From: Marinobacter sp. X15-166B
Lineage (GTDB): Bacteria > Pseudomonadota > Gammaproteobacteria > Pseudomonadales > Oleiphilaceae
Assembly (NCBI RefSeq): GCF_001752365.1
Contig: NZ_MEIY01000001.1
Span: forward strand, 1,623,044-1,687,043
DNA length: 64,000 bases
Reading direction: 5' to 3'
The position numbers and the translations under genes were made by a program. The stretch's first letter is position 1; every line of letters starts with the position of its first letter. Below, piece after piece: positions 62,877 through 64,000 of the stretch. Under the pieces are notes generated by a model. It saw only the letters and a program-made list of their open reading frames with translations. It did not search any database and was not told where the DNA came from.

Positions 62877-63857
62877 ATGAAATCAGTGAAGACCTGAATT
62901 CTGTCCACCCTGGCCGCCGCAACGCTGTGCTTTGCCGGGTTAACGCAGGCCAGTGAGTGGCCCACGGATAACATCCGCCTGATCGTTCCTTATTCTGCGG
63001 GAGGGACCACGGATTTGCTGTCGCGCAAGGTGGCCGATCTGTTGCAGCGGGAACTGGACACCTCCATAGTCGTGGAGAACCGCCCCGGCGCGGGGTCTAC
63101 CGTCGCCACCGGTCAACTGGCGCGCGGTGGTCGTGGTGCCGACCACACGCTGTTGATGGCCTCGCCCGGCCACACCATTGGCGCATCCCTCTACCCGAAC
63201 TTGCGTTACGATCCGGTGGCGGATTTTGCCTTCGTACGCAATGTAATCAATATCCCCAACGTGATGGTGGTGCCTGCGAGCAGCCCCTATAGCAGCGTGG
63301 CTGAGTTTATCGAAGGTGCGCAAACAGAGGACTTGACGTTCAGTTCGTCGGGAATCGGCACCTCGATCCACATGTCTGGCGAATTGTTCAAGTACATCGC
63401 CAAACTCGATCTGGCCCATGTGCCGTTTCGCGGTTCCGGTGAAATGTTGCCGGCACTGCTGTCCGGTGACGTAGATGTGTCGTTCGACAACATGCCGTCG
63501 GTTTACCCCCACATCCAGGCGGGCAAACTCAAAGCCCTGGCGGTGACGACGCCGGAAGCCTCCGAGTTTCTGCCGGATGTTCCGTCCATCCAGCAAGCGG
63601 GCAAAGACTACGGTCTGGAAAACTTCGAAACCTACGCCTGGTTCGGTCTGATTGCGCACAAATCTTTCCCGGAAGCGGGTATGGCCAAACTCCAGGCAGC
63701 GCTGGATAACGTCATGTCGAGTGAGGAGTTCAAGACATTTTTACCTCAGTTTGGTGCCCAGGCGGGTCAGGTTGTAGGCGATGACTTCCGTCAGTTTATT
63801 CAGAACGAAGTGGCGAAGTGGGCAGAGGTTTCCGAAGAAGCCAACCTGAAACGCTAA
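62877..63857 (+). pseudogene. Second TctC-type binding protein gene, nonsense codon in signal peptide
   Basis: Reads MKSVKT, stop (TGA, 62895-62897), then ILSTLAAATLCFAGLTQASEW in the same frame through to the stop at 63855-63857. The rest of the protein (about 306 residues of mature sequence) is intact and close to the first TctC (IRLIVPYSAGGTTDLLSRK). CGA to TGA would restore an Arg suited to the n-region of a signal peptide. It may be inactive, or translated weakly from a non-ATG start (ATT, CTG or a TTG at 63015, which would lack a signal peptide). Confidence 0.75.
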
Positions 63858-63873
63858 CGATTGCGGTCAGCGG

Positions 63874-63910
63874 GGCGGGGCGTGTCCATACAGACGGTCC
63901 CGCCTTTTTT
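63874..63910 (+). terminator. Terminator after second tctC
   Basis: GGCGGG (63874-63879), CCCGCC (63899-63904) and T6. Matches the structure after the first tctC (58371-58406), so the copy includes its 3' flank. No tctB follows. Confidence 0.65.
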
Positions 63911-63942
63911 GTTTGCGGGTCCGATGCGCCGGCTCGCCGGTA

Positions 63943-64000
63943 TCACCGCCGGGATGCTGTAATGTGCTCGACAAAACAGCGTACCTTGGCCAGTTCCCCC
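63943..64000 (-). CDS. 3' end of a probable LysR-family gene (partial)
   Basis: Minus-strand reading GELAKVRCFVEHITASRR, then stop (63943-63945). The pattern resembles the C-terminal end of LysR proteins (KVRxFVExI). The window ends inside the gene. It is the nearest candidate regulator for the two dyads in the tctC promoters. Confidence 0.35.
   Translation of the reverse strand, partial: GELAKVRCFVEHITASRR

Noticed and set aside
62895-62897. TGA as selenocysteine or programmed readthrough
   Set aside because: It lies in the signal peptide where Sec has no role, and no readthrough context is seen.
1-64000. tRNA, rRNA, CRISPR, phage or integron elements
   Set aside because: None could be recognised by eye; a tRNAscan or CRISPR search was not possible here.

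Overview
The window is a GC-rich chromosomal segment from a Gram-negative bacterium. Outer-membrane porin-type proteins, lipoproteins, periplasmic binding proteins and a complete aerobic phenylacetate (paa) pathway point to a gammaproteobacterium. The mix of paa, TctCBA, DUF1302/DUF1329 and a large lipase-type lipoprotein resembles marine hydrocarbon or lipid degraders of the Alcanivorax/Marinobacter/Pseudomonas kind; the genus is inference. I found no rRNA, tRNA, CRISPR array, transposase or phage gene. Most of the window is catabolic operons with their transporters and regulators.

Layout. (1) 34-4605: a + strand catabolic operon (two short-chain dehydrogenases, a SnoaL-like protein, an Old Yellow Enzyme reductase and a KshA-like Rieske oxygenase), possibly for steroid or alicyclic substrates. 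(2) 4695-24668: the phenylacetate island. paaX (-) is divergent from a branched-chain-type ABC transporter livKHMGF (+), whose last ATPase is fused to an N-terminal hemerythrin-like domain. Convergent to it are paaABCDEZ (-) and, upstream, paaFGHIJK (-); paaY is divergent (+). Three promoter regions share a spaced inverted pair, (T/C)GATAC-N27/28-GTATC(A/G), a candidate PaaX operator. (3) 24784-27180: periplasmic rhodanese, YeeE/YedE thiosulfate-type transporter and a small Cys-rich membrane peptide. (4) 27307-30766: ProVWX-type betaine ABC transporter. (5) 30835-37671: Lrp regulator divergent from a fused indolepyruvate:ferredoxin oxidoreductase, an aromatic aminotransferase and a Na+-dependent amino-acid symporter. 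(6) 37736-47506: ECF sigma/anti-sigma operon with a TPR/beta-barrel protein, divergent from a 995-residue lipase-type lipoprotein, a DUF1302 protein and a DUF1329 protein. (7) 47565-49407: beta-carbonic anhydrase and an AcuI/YhdH-type reductase. (8) 49439-60536: LysR regulator divergent from an acyl-CoA catabolic operon (thioesterase, membrane transporter, a frameshifted acyl-CoA dehydrogenase, CaiB-type CoA-transferase, FadB-type enzyme), then a TctCBA tripartite transporter. (9) 60616-64000: an FMN hydroxy-acid dehydrogenase and an SDR (-), a second tctC interrupted by a nonsense codon, and the 3' end of what looks like another LysR gene.

How it fits together. Imported or amino-acid-derived phenylacetate converges on phenylacetyl-CoA. 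The LivKHMGF system probably imports phenylacetate or a related acid and PaaK activates it. The aminotransferase/IOR pair can convert phenylalanine through phenylpyruvate directly to phenylacetyl-CoA. PaaABCDE epoxidises it, PaaG isomerises it, PaaZ opens the ring, and PaaF/H/J give acetyl-CoA and succinyl-CoA; PaaI and PaaY are rescue thioesterases. The most unusual items are the hemerythrin-LivF fusion, the shared operator architecture across the paa island, structured RNA-like hairpins between livK and livH and over the proV start, the sigma/barrel/lipase surface locus, and a duplicated tctC with a duplicated promoter.
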